Assembly: GCF_013214175.1 (NCBI RefSeq)
Contig: NZ_JABSPA010000002.1
Coordinates: 1-64,000 of the forward strand
Direction: 5' to 3'
Length of the DNA: 64,000 nucleotides
Origin: Colwellia sp.
GTDB lineage: Bacteria > Pseudomonadota > Gammaproteobacteria > Enterobacterales > Alteromonadaceae
Shown here: positions 40,012 to 50,500 of the stretch, in pieces
How positions within the stretch are numbered: position 1 is the stretch's first letter
Layout: each line of letters begins with the position of its first letter
Notes under the pieces: model-generated
The model's database searches: none
Told to the model about the DNA's origin: nothing
The model's input: the letters and a program-made list of their open reading frames with translations, nothing else
Made by a program: the position numbers and the translations under genes

Positions 40012-40440
40012 GATCAGTTACCCATAAGTTATTCACAGTTTATGATCTTATTTTTTACCATTGTGGATAAAACAGTGAATAACCGGTTATTTTTCTATTA
40101 TTATTCAGTGGATTAAATTACATTTAAATATGCCTGTGGATAACTAGCACTTTTGATCAAAGCTTATTTGCTGGTTGATCAAAGCTTGATCACAAGGTTA
40201 TCATTGGTGTTACTCGTTAATAAATATAAGGAAAAAGTACTTACCCACAGAAAACTATGATCCTAATAAGTAATAATAATAAGATCTTTATAAAGATCTC
40301 TTTATATATATTAAAGATCTACCCCGATCTTTTTTACGAATTTGATCGTATCCCTGAAGAGAAAAAAGCGTTAAAATACGTTCCATAATTTTTGAGTGAT
40401 GCAAATTTTGCTATGCGCTTTTAAATAAAAACTTTAACTA
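40012..40440. other. oriC: Chromosomal replication origin (oriC)
   Basis: The mioC-mnmG gap holds DnaA boxes on the mioC side: TTATTCACA at 40029-40037 (+), TTATCCACA at 40062-40070 and 40135-40143 (-), and near matches at 40074-40082 (-), 40101-40109 (+) and 40241-40249 (+). Toward mnmG an AT-rich unwinding region contains three GATCT-led 13-mers (40283-40295, 40295-40307, 40326-40338) and a perfect 18-bp palindrome (40282-40299). Eleven GATC sites lie in about 340 bases. A 13-bp direct repeat TTGATCAAAGCTT is at 40153-40165 and 40175-40187. The order mioC, boxes, 13-mers, mnmG matches E. coli. Confidence 0.92.
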
Positions 40441-40467
40441 ATTTTAACCAAGCAGGATTGTGATTTT

Positions 40468-42357
40468 ATGTGGTATCAAGAGTCTTATGACGTAATCGTT
40501 GTTGGTGGTGGACATGCGGGAACCGAAGCCTCACTTGCAGCAGCACGTATGGGCTGCAAAACGTTGCTGTTAACTCATAACATTGACACTCTAGGCCAAA
40601 TGTCTTGTAATCCAGCCATTGGTGGTATTGGCAAAGGGCATCTTGTTAAAGAAATTGATGCTCTCGGTGGTTTGATGGCAACGGCCATTGATCATAGCGC
40701 CATTCAATTTAGAACCTTAAATTCAAGTAAGGGTCCAGCAGTGAGAGCCACTCGTGCTCAAGCGGATCGAGTTTTATATCGATCTTATGTTCGAAACGTG
40801 TTGGAAAACCAAGAGAATTTAACTATTTTCCAACAACCTTGCGATGACTTGATCCTTGAAAATGATCGTGTTGTTGGCATATCGACACAAATGGGTCTTA
40901 AATTCAAAGCCAAAACAGTGGTACTTACCGTAGGTACTTTCCTTTCAGGACTGATTCATATTGGTTTAAATAATTATCAAGGTGGTCGAGCAGGTGATCC
41001 TGCCAGTGTTAATCTCGCAGAAAAAATGCGTGATATGCCGTTTAGAATGGATCGTTTAAAAACCGGGACACCACCAAGGCTTGATGCAAGATCATTAGAT
41101 TTTTCAGTGATGGAAGAGCAACCTGGTGATACACCGCGTCCAGTTTTTTCTTTTATGGGATCACGCGCAGATCATCCTGAGCAAATATCCTGTTATATAA
41201 CTCATACCAACGAGAAAACACATCAGATTATTCGAGATGGTCTAGATAGATCGCCTATGTATACTGGCGTAATTGAAGGTGTTGGCCCAAGGTACTGTCC
41301 ATCAATTGAAGACAAGATCACTCGTTTTGCTGATAAAAACTCACATCAAATATTTGTTGAGCCTGAAGGTTTAACTACCCATGAAGTCTACCCTAATGGT
41401 ATTTCAACCAGTTTACCTTTTGACGTGCAAATTGATTTAGTGCGTTCAATTAAAGGTTTTGAAAACGCTTTTATTACTCGTCCTGGTTATGCCATTGAAT
41501 ATGATTACTTCGATCCTCGCGACTTAAAACAGAGCTTAGAAAGTAAATTTGTGCAGAACTTATATTTTGCCGGTCAAATTAATGGCACTACCGGTTATGA
41601 AGAAGCTGCTGCGCAAGGGCTTATTGCCGCAACCAATGCTGCTAATAGAGTGAAAGAGCGCGATGAATTTATTCTCGGTCGTGACCAAGCCTATGTAGGC
41701 GTATTAATTGATGATTTAGCGACCTTAGGTACTAAAGAACCGTATCGCATGTTTACCTCGCGTGCTGAATACCGTTTATTGTTGCGTGAAGACAATGCTG
41801 ATATTCGCTTAACCGAGTTAGGTCGTAAAGTCGGTTTAGTTGATGATGCTCGTTGGCAACGATTTAATGAAAAAATGGAAAATATTGAACTTGAACGTCA
41901 ACGTTTACGATCTACCTGGATTCAAAAGGATCATCAGAATATTGATCAGATCAATGCCTTGTTAAAATCGCCGATGAGTAAAGAAGCCAGTTTAGAAGAT
42001 TTGATCCGTCGCCCAGAAGTAAAATATGACGATCTGATGAAAATTGAAGGTTTAGGTCCGGCAGCAGCTGATAAACAGGCGTCTGAGCAGATTGAGATTC
42101 AAACAAAATATGCTGGCTATATTGATCGTCAACTAGACGAAATAGCCAAGAAAAAGCGTAATGAAGATACTTTGATTCCAATAGATTTTGATTATAAGCA
42201 AATTTCAGGTCTTTCTAACGAGGTTGTTGCTAAGCTAACTGATGCTCGTCCGGAAACTATTGGTAAAGCTTCGCGAATTTCTGGTATTACTCCGGCGGCA
42301 ATTTCGTTATTATTAGTTTACTTAAAAAAACACGGTCTTTTACGCAAATTAGGCTAA
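40468..42357 (+). CDS. mnmG: tRNA uridine-5-carboxymethylaminomethyl modification enzyme MnmG (GidA)
   Basis: FAD enzyme that forms cmnm5U34 on tRNAs together with MnmE. The FAD loop GGGHAGTEA lies at 13-21, and the conserved [27 protein letters not shown] region and C-terminal helical tRNA-binding domain (ending HGLLRKLG) are present. Length 629 equals E. coli. It reads away from oriC. About 20 GATC sites in its coding sequence continue the origin's high GATC density. Confidence 0.98.
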   Translation: MWYQESYDVIVVGGGHAGTEASLAAARMGCKTLLLTHNIDTLGQMSCNPAIGGIGKGHLVKEIDALGGLMATAIDHSAIQFRTLNSSKGPAVRATRAQADRVLYRSYVRNVLENQENLTIFQQPCDDLILENDRVVGISTQMGLKFKAKTVVLTVGTFLSGLIHIGLNNYQGGRAGDPASVNLAEKMRDMPFRMDRLKTGTPPRLDARSLDFSVMEEQPGDTPRPVFSFMGSRADHPEQISCYITHTNEKTHQIIRDGLDRSPMYTGVIEGVGPRYCPSIEDKITRFADKNSHQIFVEPEGLTTHEVYPNGISTSLPFDVQIDLVRSIKGFENAFITRPGYAIEYDYFDPRDLKQSLESKFVQNLYFAGQINGTTGYEEAAAQGLIAATNAANRVKERDEFILGRDQAYVGVLIDDLATLGTKEPYRMFTSRAEYRLLLREDNADIRLTELGRKVGLVDDARWQRFNEKMENIELERQRLRSTWIQKDHQNIDQINALLKSPMSKEASLEDLIRRPEVKYDDLMKIEGLGPAAADKQASEQIEIQTKYAGYIDRQLDEIAKKKRNEDTLIPIDFDYKQISGLSNEVVAKLTDARPETIGKASRISGITPAAISLLLVYLKKHGLLRKLG

Positions 42358-42375
42358 AAGCAATAGCTAGGGGCG

Positions 42376-42404
42376 AGCTGACTAACTTTTTAAATTAGTC
42401 AGCT
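42376..42404 (+). terminator. Hairpin between mnmG and rsmG
   Basis: A perfect 10-bp inverted repeat (AGCTGACTAA, 42376-42385 with 42395-42404) sits in the 60-base gap, ending 13 bases before the rsmG start. No T-run follows; it could be a weak attenuator or affect rsmG translation. Confidence 0.35.
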
Positions 42405-42417
42405 GGTCTAAATAAAA

Positions 42418-43047
42418 ATGAATTTAACACAACAATTAACGACACTGATCAGTAAAACGCAGCTTGTCGTCTCTCAACAGCAAATAGATTTACTTATTCA
42501 ATACGTTGAGCTACTCAACAAATGGAATAAAGCCTACAACCTCACTTCAGTTCGCGATCCTAGTGATATGTTAATCAAACATATTATGGATAGCTTAATG
42601 GTAGGTGAAGTACTTATTGGTGAAAACTTTATCGATGTTGGTACTGGTCCTGGTTTACCGGGCATACCACTGGCCATTTTGTATCCAGAAAGAAATTTTG
42701 TCTTGTTAGACAGTTTAGGCAAGCGTATTACCTTTCTTAGACAAGCGGTTTTTCAGTTAAAGCTCACTAATGTCACACCAGTGAAGGCAAGAGTTGAAGA
42801 CTATCAAGGCGAGCAGCCTTTTGATGGTGTCTTGAGTCGCGCCTTTTCTTCTCTTAATGATATGGTAAGCTGGTGTCAGCATTTAATAACCACGGAGCAA
42901 GGACGATTTTTTGCACTGAAAGGCCAATATCCTCAGGATGAGATCAGCCAATTACCTGAAAATATTACTTTAGTAGACAGTCATAAAATTATCGTACCTG
43001 ACTTGGTTGGTGAACGCCATGTACTGGTCTTGAAGAAATTGCACTAG
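42418..43047 (+). CDS. rsmG: 16S rRNA (guanine-527-N7)-methyltransferase RsmG (GidB)
   Basis: Methylates G527 of 16S rRNA. The SAM-binding motif [14 protein letters not shown] starts at residue 73, preceded by [25 protein letters not shown], and the [13 protein letters not shown] region is typical. Length 209 against 207 in E. coli. It lies between mnmG and parA, the order of most gammaproteobacterial origin regions; loss of its function is known to give low-level streptomycin resistance in E. coli. Confidence 0.97.
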   Translation: MNLTQQLTTLISKTQLVVSQQQIDLLIQYVELLNKWNKAYNLTSVRDPSDMLIKHIMDSLMVGEVLIGENFIDVGTGPGLPGIPLAILYPERNFVLLDSLGKRITFLRQAVFQLKLTNVTPVKARVEDYQGEQPFDGVLSRAFSSLNDMVSWCQHLITTEQGRFFALKGQYPQDEISQLPENITLVDSHKIIVPDLVGERHVLVLKKLH

Positions 43048-43072
43048 CAACAAAATATAAATAGAGGCGCTT

Positions 43073-43879
43073 GTGGGAAAAATAATAGCAATTGCAAACC
43101 AAAAAGGTGGTGTGGGTAAAACTACAACCGCGGTTAATTTGGCGGCCTCATTGGCGGCGACAAAACGCAAAGTTTTATTAATTGATTTAGATCCGCAAGG
43201 CAATGCCACCATGGCCAGTGGTGTTGATAAATACAATGTTCATGCCACTTGTTATGAATTACTGGTTGAAGAGCAGAGCGTTGAACAGGTTGTTATTAAA
43301 GAAACTTCAGGTCTTTATCATTTAATTTCAGCCAATGCCGATGTTACTGCAGCAGAAATAAAGTTGATGGGAGTTTTTGCCCGAGAACAGCGATTAAAAA
43401 GCGCCTTAGCGCCAGTAAAAGATTTTTATGACTTTATTATTATTGACTGTCCGCCATCACTAAATATGCTGACCGTTAATGCTATGACGGCTGCTGATTC
43501 TGTTTTAGTGCCAATGCAATGTGAGTACTATGCGTTAGAAGGCTTAACGGCCCTAATGGATACCATCACTAAGTTAACGTCAGTAGTGAATGACAAATTA
43601 CATATTGAAGGCATACTTCGCACTATGTACGATCCTCGTAATCGTTTAGCAAATGATGTATCTGAGCAATTAAAACGTCATTTTGGTGATAAAGTTTATC
43701 GTAGTGTTATCCCTCGAAATGTTCGTTTAGCTGAAGCACCAAGTTTTGGTACGCCAGCTATGTATTATGATAAATCATCAACCGGCGCTAAAGCCTATTT
43801 AGCCCTAGCTGGTGAAGTGTTACGTAAAAATGATGCCGCGAAAAAAGCTCAGAAAGCTACCGCCAGTGTCGCCAATTAG
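43073..43879 (+). CDS. parA: Chromosome partitioning ATPase ParA (Soj)
   Basis: Walker-type ATPase that moves ParB-parS complexes and so separates newly copied origins. The deviant Walker A is KGGVGKTT (11-18), with VLLIDLDPQGNATMASG and the DFIIIDCPPSLNMLTVNAM Walker B. The start codon is GTG with AGAGG upstream. Length 268 is typical of chromosomal ParA without an N-terminal DNA-binding domain. It forms an operon with parB 14 bases downstream. Confidence 0.97.
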   Translation: MGKIIAIANQKGGVGKTTTAVNLAASLAATKRKVLLIDLDPQGNATMASGVDKYNVHATCYELLVEEQSVEQVVIKETSGLYHLISANADVTAAEIKLMGVFAREQRLKSALAPVKDFYDFIIIDCPPSLNMLTVNAMTAADSVLVPMQCEYYALEGLTALMDTITKLTSVVNDKLHIEGILRTMYDPRNRLANDVSEQLKRHFGDKVYRSVIPRNVRLAEAPSFGTPAMYYDKSSTGAKAYLALAGEVLRKNDAAKKAQKATASVAN

Positions 43880-43893
43880 CGCAAAGGAAAATT

Positions 43894-44790
43894 ATGAGTA
43901 CAGCAAAACGTAAAGGCGTTAGTCGCTTAGGTCGCGGACTTGATGCTTTATTATCAACAGCGATTCCAGCTGCACCAACAGATACAGCGCAAGAAAGTCC
44001 AACGGTAATCACCAGCAATAATGAGTTTCAAAAAATTGCCATCACCTCACTTATTCCCGGTAAATATCAACCGCGTCGTGATATGTCGGATACTGCCTTA
44101 GAAGAATTATCATTATCGATTCAAGCACAAGGCATTATTCAACCAATTGTTGTGCGTTTAGTTGCAGATGATCAATATGAAATTATTGCTGGTGAACGTC
44201 GCTGGCGTGCCGCTAAATTGGCTCAGCTTGATATTGTCCCTTGTTTAATTAAAAACGTACCAGATGAATCAGCCGTAGCGATAGCCTTAATTGAGAATAT
44301 TCAGCGTGAAGATCTTAATGCCATGGAAGAAGCTATCGCGTTAGAACGCTTATTAACTGAGTTTGATTTAACCCATCAGGAAGTTGCTTTAGCCATTGGT
44401 AAATCACGCACTACAGTCAGTAACTTATTGCGTTTAAATAACTTAAACGAAGAAGTAAAAACCTTTTTGGAAAATGGTGATATTGATATGGGCCATGCCC
44501 GTGCTTTATTAGCATTGGAAGGTGATGAGCAAACATCAGCAGCACAAATAGTAGCGACTAAAGAGTTAACGGTAAGAGAAACCGAGAGCTTAATTAAGAA
44601 GATTCAAAATCCAGTAGCGATAAAAGAAAAAGTTGAAAAAGCCATTGAGACCGTAGAGTTGGAACAAGTCTTAGCAGACAAACTTGGCGCTAAAGTCGCT
44701 ATTAGTCACAATAAAAAAGGCAAAGGAAAATTAGTTATTTCTTATGCTAATTTAGAAAAACTTGAAGAGATATTAGCTAAAATTAATTAA
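43894..44790 (+). CDS. parB: Chromosome partitioning protein ParB (Spo0J)
   Basis: CTP-dependent clamp that loads at parS and spreads along DNA. The N-terminal SRLGRGLDALL contacts ParA; the CTP-binding region has GKYQPRRDM and GERRWRAAKLA; ENIQREDLNAMEEA follows; the helix-turn-helix HQEVALAIGKSRTTVSNLLRL recognises parS; the C terminus dimerises. Length 298. Two perfect parS sites lie in recF, 12.6-13.3 kb to the left. A terminator follows. Confidence 0.97.
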   Translation: MSTAKRKGVSRLGRGLDALLSTAIPAAPTDTAQESPTVITSNNEFQKIAITSLIPGKYQPRRDMSDTALEELSLSIQAQGIIQPIVVRLVADDQYEIIAGERRWRAAKLAQLDIVPCLIKNVPDESAVAIALIENIQREDLNAMEEAIALERLLTEFDLTHQEVALAIGKSRTTVSNLLRLNNLNEEVKTFLENGDIDMGHARALLALEGDEQTSAAQIVATKELTVRETESLIKKIQNPVAIKEKVEKAIETVELEQVLADKLGAKVAISHNKKGKGKLVISYANLEKLEEILAKIN

Positions 44791-44818
44791 TATTATATCG
44801 TTAAATTCCCAATATTAG

Positions 44819-44843
44819 AAACCAGCCTAGTGCTGGTTTTTTT
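44819..44843 (+). terminator. Rho-independent terminator of parAB
   Basis: An 8-bp stem AAACCAGC/GCTGGTTT (44819-44826 with 44832-44839) with a five-base loop, followed by a run of T residues, 28 bases after the parB stop. Confidence 0.92.
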
Positions 44844-44873
44844 TGTGTTAAATATATTGTTTAATAAATGTAA

Positions 44874-44976
44874 TACCAATTCAAATATGTTTTTTCCTAC
44901 TCAGCGATACTTAAAAGGCTTAGAGGTAAGGCATTGGTTGAAGAGAATAGTTATTTTCATGTCAAAATCAATAACG
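44874..44976 (+). repeat. Dispersed intergenic repeat, short copy
   Basis: Aligns to the repeat at 38958-39154. Its first 83 bases match the first 83 of that copy at about 80%, and its last 15 bases (TCAAAATCAATAACG) match the other end. The roughly 100 bases between the two blocks are missing here. No open frame of note. Confidence 0.7.
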
Positions 44977-45083
44977 TATAATATATTTTTAAGAAAACTA
45001 CTCTTAATAAAAAATGCGCCTTGAGTATCAAACTAGAATCTTGAAGTATTATGGGTATAGTAAATACTATTAGGGATTAGTTT

Positions 45084-45518
45084 ATGTTGAAGTTACTTTT
45101 ATCAGGGCTATTTTCACTGCTTTTATTTTTACCTAGTTATGAATGTGTAGATGATACCGCAGCATGACTGACAAAATGGATTAGCTATTTCGTTCACAAA
45201 GCTCTAGCAGGCATTTCGGCTAATACCCTACCCTCAGACTATGTGTAGAATGAAGATGTTATTGTGATGATCGAGTACCACTATAATAGTGCTGGTAGCA
45301 ACAACGCTGATGATTACCATGAACTTGCCACTCAAGCGCCTTATCAGAAGGCTGGTGTATATCTATATAGTCAGCATTATCTTATCCCTGCGCTAACTTG
45401 GTTGGCCTCTCAGCTTATCTCTGTTAGCGCGGATGTACCAAATAATGAATATACTTTTGGCTCTGAGTTTCGTGCTTATCAGCTGAGTGTTTATGCTAGT
45501 TTAAGATATTATTTTTAA
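45084..45518 (+). pseudogene. Pseudogene of an outer-membrane-type protein (two in-frame stops)
   Basis: One continuous frame of 145 codons starts with a signal-peptide-like MLKLLLSGLFSLLLFLPSYE, then meets a TGA (45165) and a TAG (45246). It remains open to 45518, ending ASLRYYF as outer-membrane barrels do. The middle (VMIEYHYNSAGSNNADDYHEL..., AGVYLYSQHYLIPALTWLASQL) has the look of beta strands. A protein with both ends but only 145 codons suggests an internal deletion from a larger barrel protein. The family is not identified. Confidence 0.6.
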
Positions 45519-45629
45519 CAGTACTTTAAAATTAAAGTGTATAAAAAGTGACAAATAGCAGATGCCAGCTTTGAATTAACAAATTTTTAACGTAAAGTAT
45601 CTATTGTTATTACTTTCAAGGATGAAATT

Positions 45630-45809
45630 ATGCAAGAACTACCGCCATTAACTCTCGTTAAAACCTGGCTTGATGTTGTTCAACAACTCGATATCCCTAT
45701 CACTATTCGCGATAAACGTAGTAAATTACTTAACTATTATTTTGGCTCTATTGCCCAAGCCCAAATATATGTTGAAGAAAATGATGACTATTGCCAAAGA
45801 GTATCTTAG
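45630..45809 (+). CDS. Small hypothetical protein or gene remnant
   Basis: A 59-residue frame, beginning MQELPPLTLVKTWLDVVQQL and ending DDYCQRVS, with AAGGA upstream of the ATG at reasonable spacing. It is unrelated to anything I recognise. It lies among decayed sequence, so it may be the front part of a broken gene. The next 350 bases (45810-46159) show only a weak 30-codon frame (45934-46026) and nothing else. Confidence 0.4.
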   Translation: MQELPPLTLVKTWLDVVQQLDIPITIRDKRSKLLNYYFGSIAQAQIYVEENDDYCQRVS

Positions 45810-46159
45810 TTATTCAGTTTATTTCAACATGATTACGCTAACTCACACCAATTTAATTTTTATAACTTTGACACTCAAGCTATTACTCCAATCTTAAAGT
45901 TTCCTATGGGAACAATACAAAGGTTGGCATCAATGACTTATGTACATTATGTAAAAAGAGTATTTACCCAATTTGATTTTTCCAAAATGGATATAAAACG
46001 TTTAAATCACACTTTATTGCAATGAATTTAGGGTGATAGGCCTATAATTGGATGGTATTAAGATAATGGATATGTGCTGGGCATTACCAAACTTTTAGTT
46101 TTCAGCTCTATGAAGTATTGACTCTTAAAGCAATCAGTAAGGTTTTTACTTTAAATAAT

Positions 46160-46236
46160 TGGTCCACCCGACAGGAGTCGAACCTGTGACCTCGCCCTCC
46201 GGAGGGGCGCGCTCTATCCAGCTGAGCTACGGGTGG
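46160..46236 (-). tRNA. tRNA-Arg (anticodon CCG)
   Basis: On the minus strand a 77-base cloverleaf starts CCACCCGTAGCTCAGCTGGA and ends with CGGGTGG-A-CCA, so the CCA end is encoded. The acceptor stem pairs seven of seven. The anticodon loop is CTCCGGA, giving CCG for arginine, closely like E. coli tRNA-Arg(CCG). It reads away from the RND genes. The 219 bases to 46455 hold a possible promoter (TAGACA and TATAGT, 46290-46316, spacing 15) and no gene. Confidence 0.95.
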
Positions 46237-46455
46237 TTTGTTGAGGAAAATACTAAGATTAATATTGTCTCAAGGAATGCGCGGCAAATACTATAATTTA
46301 TCAATATACTTGTCTAGTTAAGTTGTCGAAAATATCTCATTAGTCGGTAGCTTTACTTATCGCTAATCCCCTATATTTATAAAACTTATGTACTTTAGTT
46401 AAAAAACTGCCTAAAGTTATGAATACCCTATTAAACTTTCGGTTGTATTACCAAA

Positions 46456-47526
46456 ATGAAACCACGTCTTTTCGGGTTACTTTCATCACGAATAGCCCCA
46501 ATGTTACTGATAAGTTTATTTGTCGTCAGTACGTCATTAATGACGCCCGTTTATGGGCAAGCGATTGAAACTAAAACCCTTAAAGTTGAGCCTATTGTTA
46601 AGCATATTAACCGTACCGGTAAGTTAGCCTTTAAGCGAACGTTAAACCTATCTTTTAAAAGCAGTGGTTACTTGGAAGAACTTAACATTGATGAAGGTGA
46701 ACGTTTTAGTAAAGGTCAATTGCTTGCACAACTTGATACTGCTGAGCTAATAGCGGAAAAAAACTCTAGTTATGCGCGTTTATTACAAGCAAAGCGAGAT
46801 GTTAAGCGCATAAATACCTTACTGAGTAAAAAATTGAGCTCTCAGCAAGCATTAGATGATGCTAAAACGTTATTGATAACGACACGTGCCAGCCATAAAG
46901 TGGCTTTATATAACCTCGCTAAAGCGCAATTGTTAGCTCCTTTTGATGGCGTAGTATTAAACCGATTTACCGAGTTAGGTGAGTTACAAAACCCAAACCA
47001 AAGTGCATTACAAATAGCGGCTATAAAAAACAACTTAGTGGTTCGTGTGGCGCTAACCGCAGCAGAAGTTAATTTAGTTAAATTAAAGCAAAATATTAAG
47101 GTAAATTTAGCGCAATTCGGTGTCACTTCGGGCACTGTCAGCAAAATTCCAGCTATTGCCGATCAACACAGTCATTTGTTTACTATTGAAGTACTGTTAG
47201 AAGATATAACCGCCAATCAAATTATTGTCGGTCAACTAGCCCATGTCAAAACTGATATCACTACCGACATCCTTGCCTATCGTTTACCTATTGAGGCGCT
47301 TAATAGTGTTGATAGCCAAGGTCGAGCCTTAATTATGGTGCTAGTTAGTAATTCGACAGAAGCTGAAGGTTATCAACAGCAGGCGTTTGTCATTAAGCAG
47401 CTCTCAAATGAATATATCTATTTGTCCGCTAAGCAAAGCTCCCTACCCTTAACTATTGTTACTCGAGGCTGGCAACAGCTGACTTTGGCGAAAGAGCCGT
47501 CGGTAGATGAAGCACAATATCAATAA
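46456..47526 (+). CDS. RND efflux pump periplasmic adaptor subunit
   Basis: Membrane fusion protein (356 residues) that connects an inner-membrane RND pump with an outer-membrane channel. An N-terminal signal or anchor is followed by the biotinyl-lipoyl half motifs (SGYLEELNIDEGERFSKGQLLAQLDT and AQLLAPFDGVVLNRFTELGE), a short coiled-coil hairpin between them, and a beta-barrel domain. No lipobox cysteine is visible. The next gene, 12 bases downstream, is its pump. No outer-membrane factor is encoded nearby. Confidence 0.93.
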   Translation: MKPRLFGLLSSRIAPMLLISLFVVSTSLMTPVYGQAIETKTLKVEPIVKHINRTGKLAFKRTLNLSFKSSGYLEELNIDEGERFSKGQLLAQLDTAELIAEKNSSYARLLQAKRDVKRINTLLSKKLSSQQALDDAKTLLITTRASHKVALYNLAKAQLLAPFDGVVLNRFTELGELQNPNQSALQIAAIKNNLVVRVALTAAEVNLVKLKQNIKVNLAQFGVTSGTVSKIPAIADQHSHLFTIEVLLEDITANQIIVGQLAHVKTDITTDILAYRLPIEALNSVDSQGRALIMVLVSNSTEAEGYQQQAFVIKQLSNEYIYLSAKQSSLPLTIVTRGWQQLTLAKEPSVDEAQYQ

Positions 47527-47538
47527 GGGTATTAGCAG

Positions 47539-50500
47539 ATGAAACTCCCTAGATTAGCGATAGATAATGCCCCATTCACTATAACTATTATATTGTTACT
47601 GGTTTTGGTCGGTGTGCTTTCCTATTTAAATATGCCTCGCTCAGAAGATCCACAGTTTGATTTACCGGTCACCTTAATTGAGGTGGTTTATCCAGGCGCT
47701 TCACCCAGTGATATTGAAACATTAGTGGTTGATCCTTTGGAACAAGAAATTGCTGATATTGAAAATATTAAAAAAATTGAGGCCAAAATCCATAATGGCG
47801 CGGTAAGGATTACCATAGACTTTCTTTATGGCACAGATGCCGAAGCGGCATTTAATAAAGTTAAGCAGGCGGTATCAACGGTAAGGCCTAACTTACCTAG
47901 TGGTATTGCGGAATTATTAGTCTTAAAAGCAACACCAAGCAGTGTGGCCATAATGCAGTTGGCTTTGTGGTCAGAGCCAACCGATTACAAAACTATGGAG
48001 TTGCATGCCAAGTTACTAGAAAAACGCCTTGAAACTATAGCCAGTGTGCGCAAGGCAAGTATATGGGGCTATCCGCGGCAAATTGTGGCAATAGATATTG
48101 ATCTGGCGTTATTGAAATATTATGGCTTAGCGCTTATTGATATTAATCAAATTCTTCAGGGTCGAGCATTGAACATTACCCCTGGATTTGTTGATGCGGG
48201 TACCCGGCGCTTTAATGTCAAAGCCAGTGGCAATTTCACTCAACTGGTTGATATTGAAAATACTATTATTAGTAGCAGCAATATAGCCAATGCTAATGGT
48301 GTATTGACAGTTAAAGATATTGCTAGTGTCAGTTTTGCTAGCGCAGAGCCGAGCTATTTAGCTTATTTTGATGATATACCAGCGATATTTATCACGGTGG
48401 AGCAGCGAGAGAAAACCAATATATTTGTTTTAACCGAACAAATAAACCAAGAAATAGAGCTATTTCAACAGAATTTACCAAGCGGCCTAAAATTGGCCAA
48501 ATTATTTCAACAAGCCGACAGTGTTAACGTTCGTGTAAATGGTTTTTTTGATAACTTAACACAAGGGTTAGTGATTGTAGGTTTGATGGCCTTATTGTTT
48601 TTAGGCTTCCGAGAAGCGTTAGTGGTGATACTTGCTATTCCAATTTCATTTTTGATGGCTATAGGTTGGTTGGATTTTAGTGGTTATGGCTTACAACAAA
48701 TGTCCATAGTCGGTTTAATAATAGCTTTAGGCTTATTGGTTGATAACGCAATTGTGGTTACTGAGAGTATTCATAGAGAAAAGAAACTTGGTAAGGATAT
48801 CAAGCAAGCGGCAGCAAGTGGTACCAGTAAAGTTGCTTGGGCCATAGCTAGCGGCACAATTACTACCATGTTGGCTTTTTTACCTATGCTAATGATCCAA
48901 AGTAATACCGGTGATTTTATTCGCTCAATGCCGGTAACTGTAGTGTTAGTACTACTTGCCTCGTTATTCGTGGCATTAACCTTAACACCGCTTTTAGCCA
49001 GTAAGTTGCTGGTTGTTATTGACCAAGGAGCTAAACCGAAAGCATTAAAAATACAGACCTTACAACATTATGCCAATATATTTGCTGAAAAAAGCTATCG
49101 TAATACTTTAAAGGTATTGATACGGCACAAAATAGCCGTTGTTATTGTTAGCTTGGTTGCTTTAATGGCCATGTTTTCTCTGTTTGGCCAAGTAGGTGTT
49201 AGCTTATTCCCTAAAGCAGAAAAACCTATGTTGTTAATTGATGTCACAACACCGGCAAATTCATCGCTGGCCTATACCGATGAGGTTCTTCAGCAAGTAC
49301 GTCAGCATGTTAAGCAATATGCTTTAGTTGATAAAGTAGCACTTAATATCGGTAATGCTAACCCACGTATTTATTATAATGAGGTGCCGAAACGTGGCAT
49401 GATTCGTTTTGGCCAAGCATTGTTAGTGTTAAAGGCTTATCAAGCCGATGAAGTAACCGCTTTAGTAAAAAACCTACGTGATGATTTTTCTCACTGGCAA
49501 CAGGCGGAAATAACCGTTAAAGAGTTTACTCAAGGACCCGTGACCGACCAAGTTATTGCTATTCGGCTGCTAAGTGAATCTTTGCCTGATTTAGAGCAAG
49601 TTGCTAATGATTTAGCGGCGAAAATGCGACAGTTATCAGGGGTGGTAAACATTGATAATCCGATCGGTATGGCAAATACCGAGTTAGTGCTTACTATTGA
49701 TTATCAACAAGCTTCACTCAGCGGCGTTAGTATTGAACGATTAGATAATACCATTAGTACCATTTTATCGGGTACTACCATAGGTCAGTTTAATGATAAT
49801 AACGGTGAAGACTATCCTATTATGATTCGTCGAAAAATCCCCACTATTGAGAGTTTATCAGCAATAGAAATTAGTAATAACCAAGGCGTAGCTATTCCCC
49901 TTGAACAATTAGCCACTATGGAGCTAAAAAAAGGTGGCAGTGACTTTTTTCATTATCAAAAACTACGCATGGCCAAAGTATCTGCCGATGTTGAAACCGG
50001 TTATTCTGTCGGTGACATCACCAAAGAATTAGTGGCTTACCTTGAGTTGTATGACTTACCTAAGGGCATGTACTTCACTTTAGGCGGTGAAGAAGAGTCA
50101 CGACAAAAAACTTTTGCTGGGTTGACACAAGTCATGCTGATAACAGCGATGGGAATATTTGCGGTATTAGTGTTGCAATTTAAATCGATTTTACAGCCGC
50201 TGATTATTTTTAGCTCAATTCCATTTGCCATGGCTGGCTCTATTATAGGCTTATATTTAACGGGCTTATCTTTCTCTATGATGGCTTTTGTTGGTTTGAT
50301 TAGTTTATTTGGTATTGTGGTAAACAATGCCATTATTTTGATTGATACCACCAATGCTAATTTACGCTCTGGTTTAGATAAACACTCGGCAATATTACAG
50401 GCTAGTGCGGTGCGTTTTACGCCTATATTGCTAACCACGTTAACGACTATTGGTGGTTTAATTCCATTAACTTTATTTGGTGGCGGTTTATGGCAACCAC

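Noticed and set aside
40186..40194. TTGATCACA as a DnaA box in oriC
   Set aside because: Three mismatches to TTATCCACA.
45670..45897. 75-codon frame with hydrophobic translation
   Set aside because: Overlaps the better supported 45630-45809 frame and has the look of a shifted reading of it.
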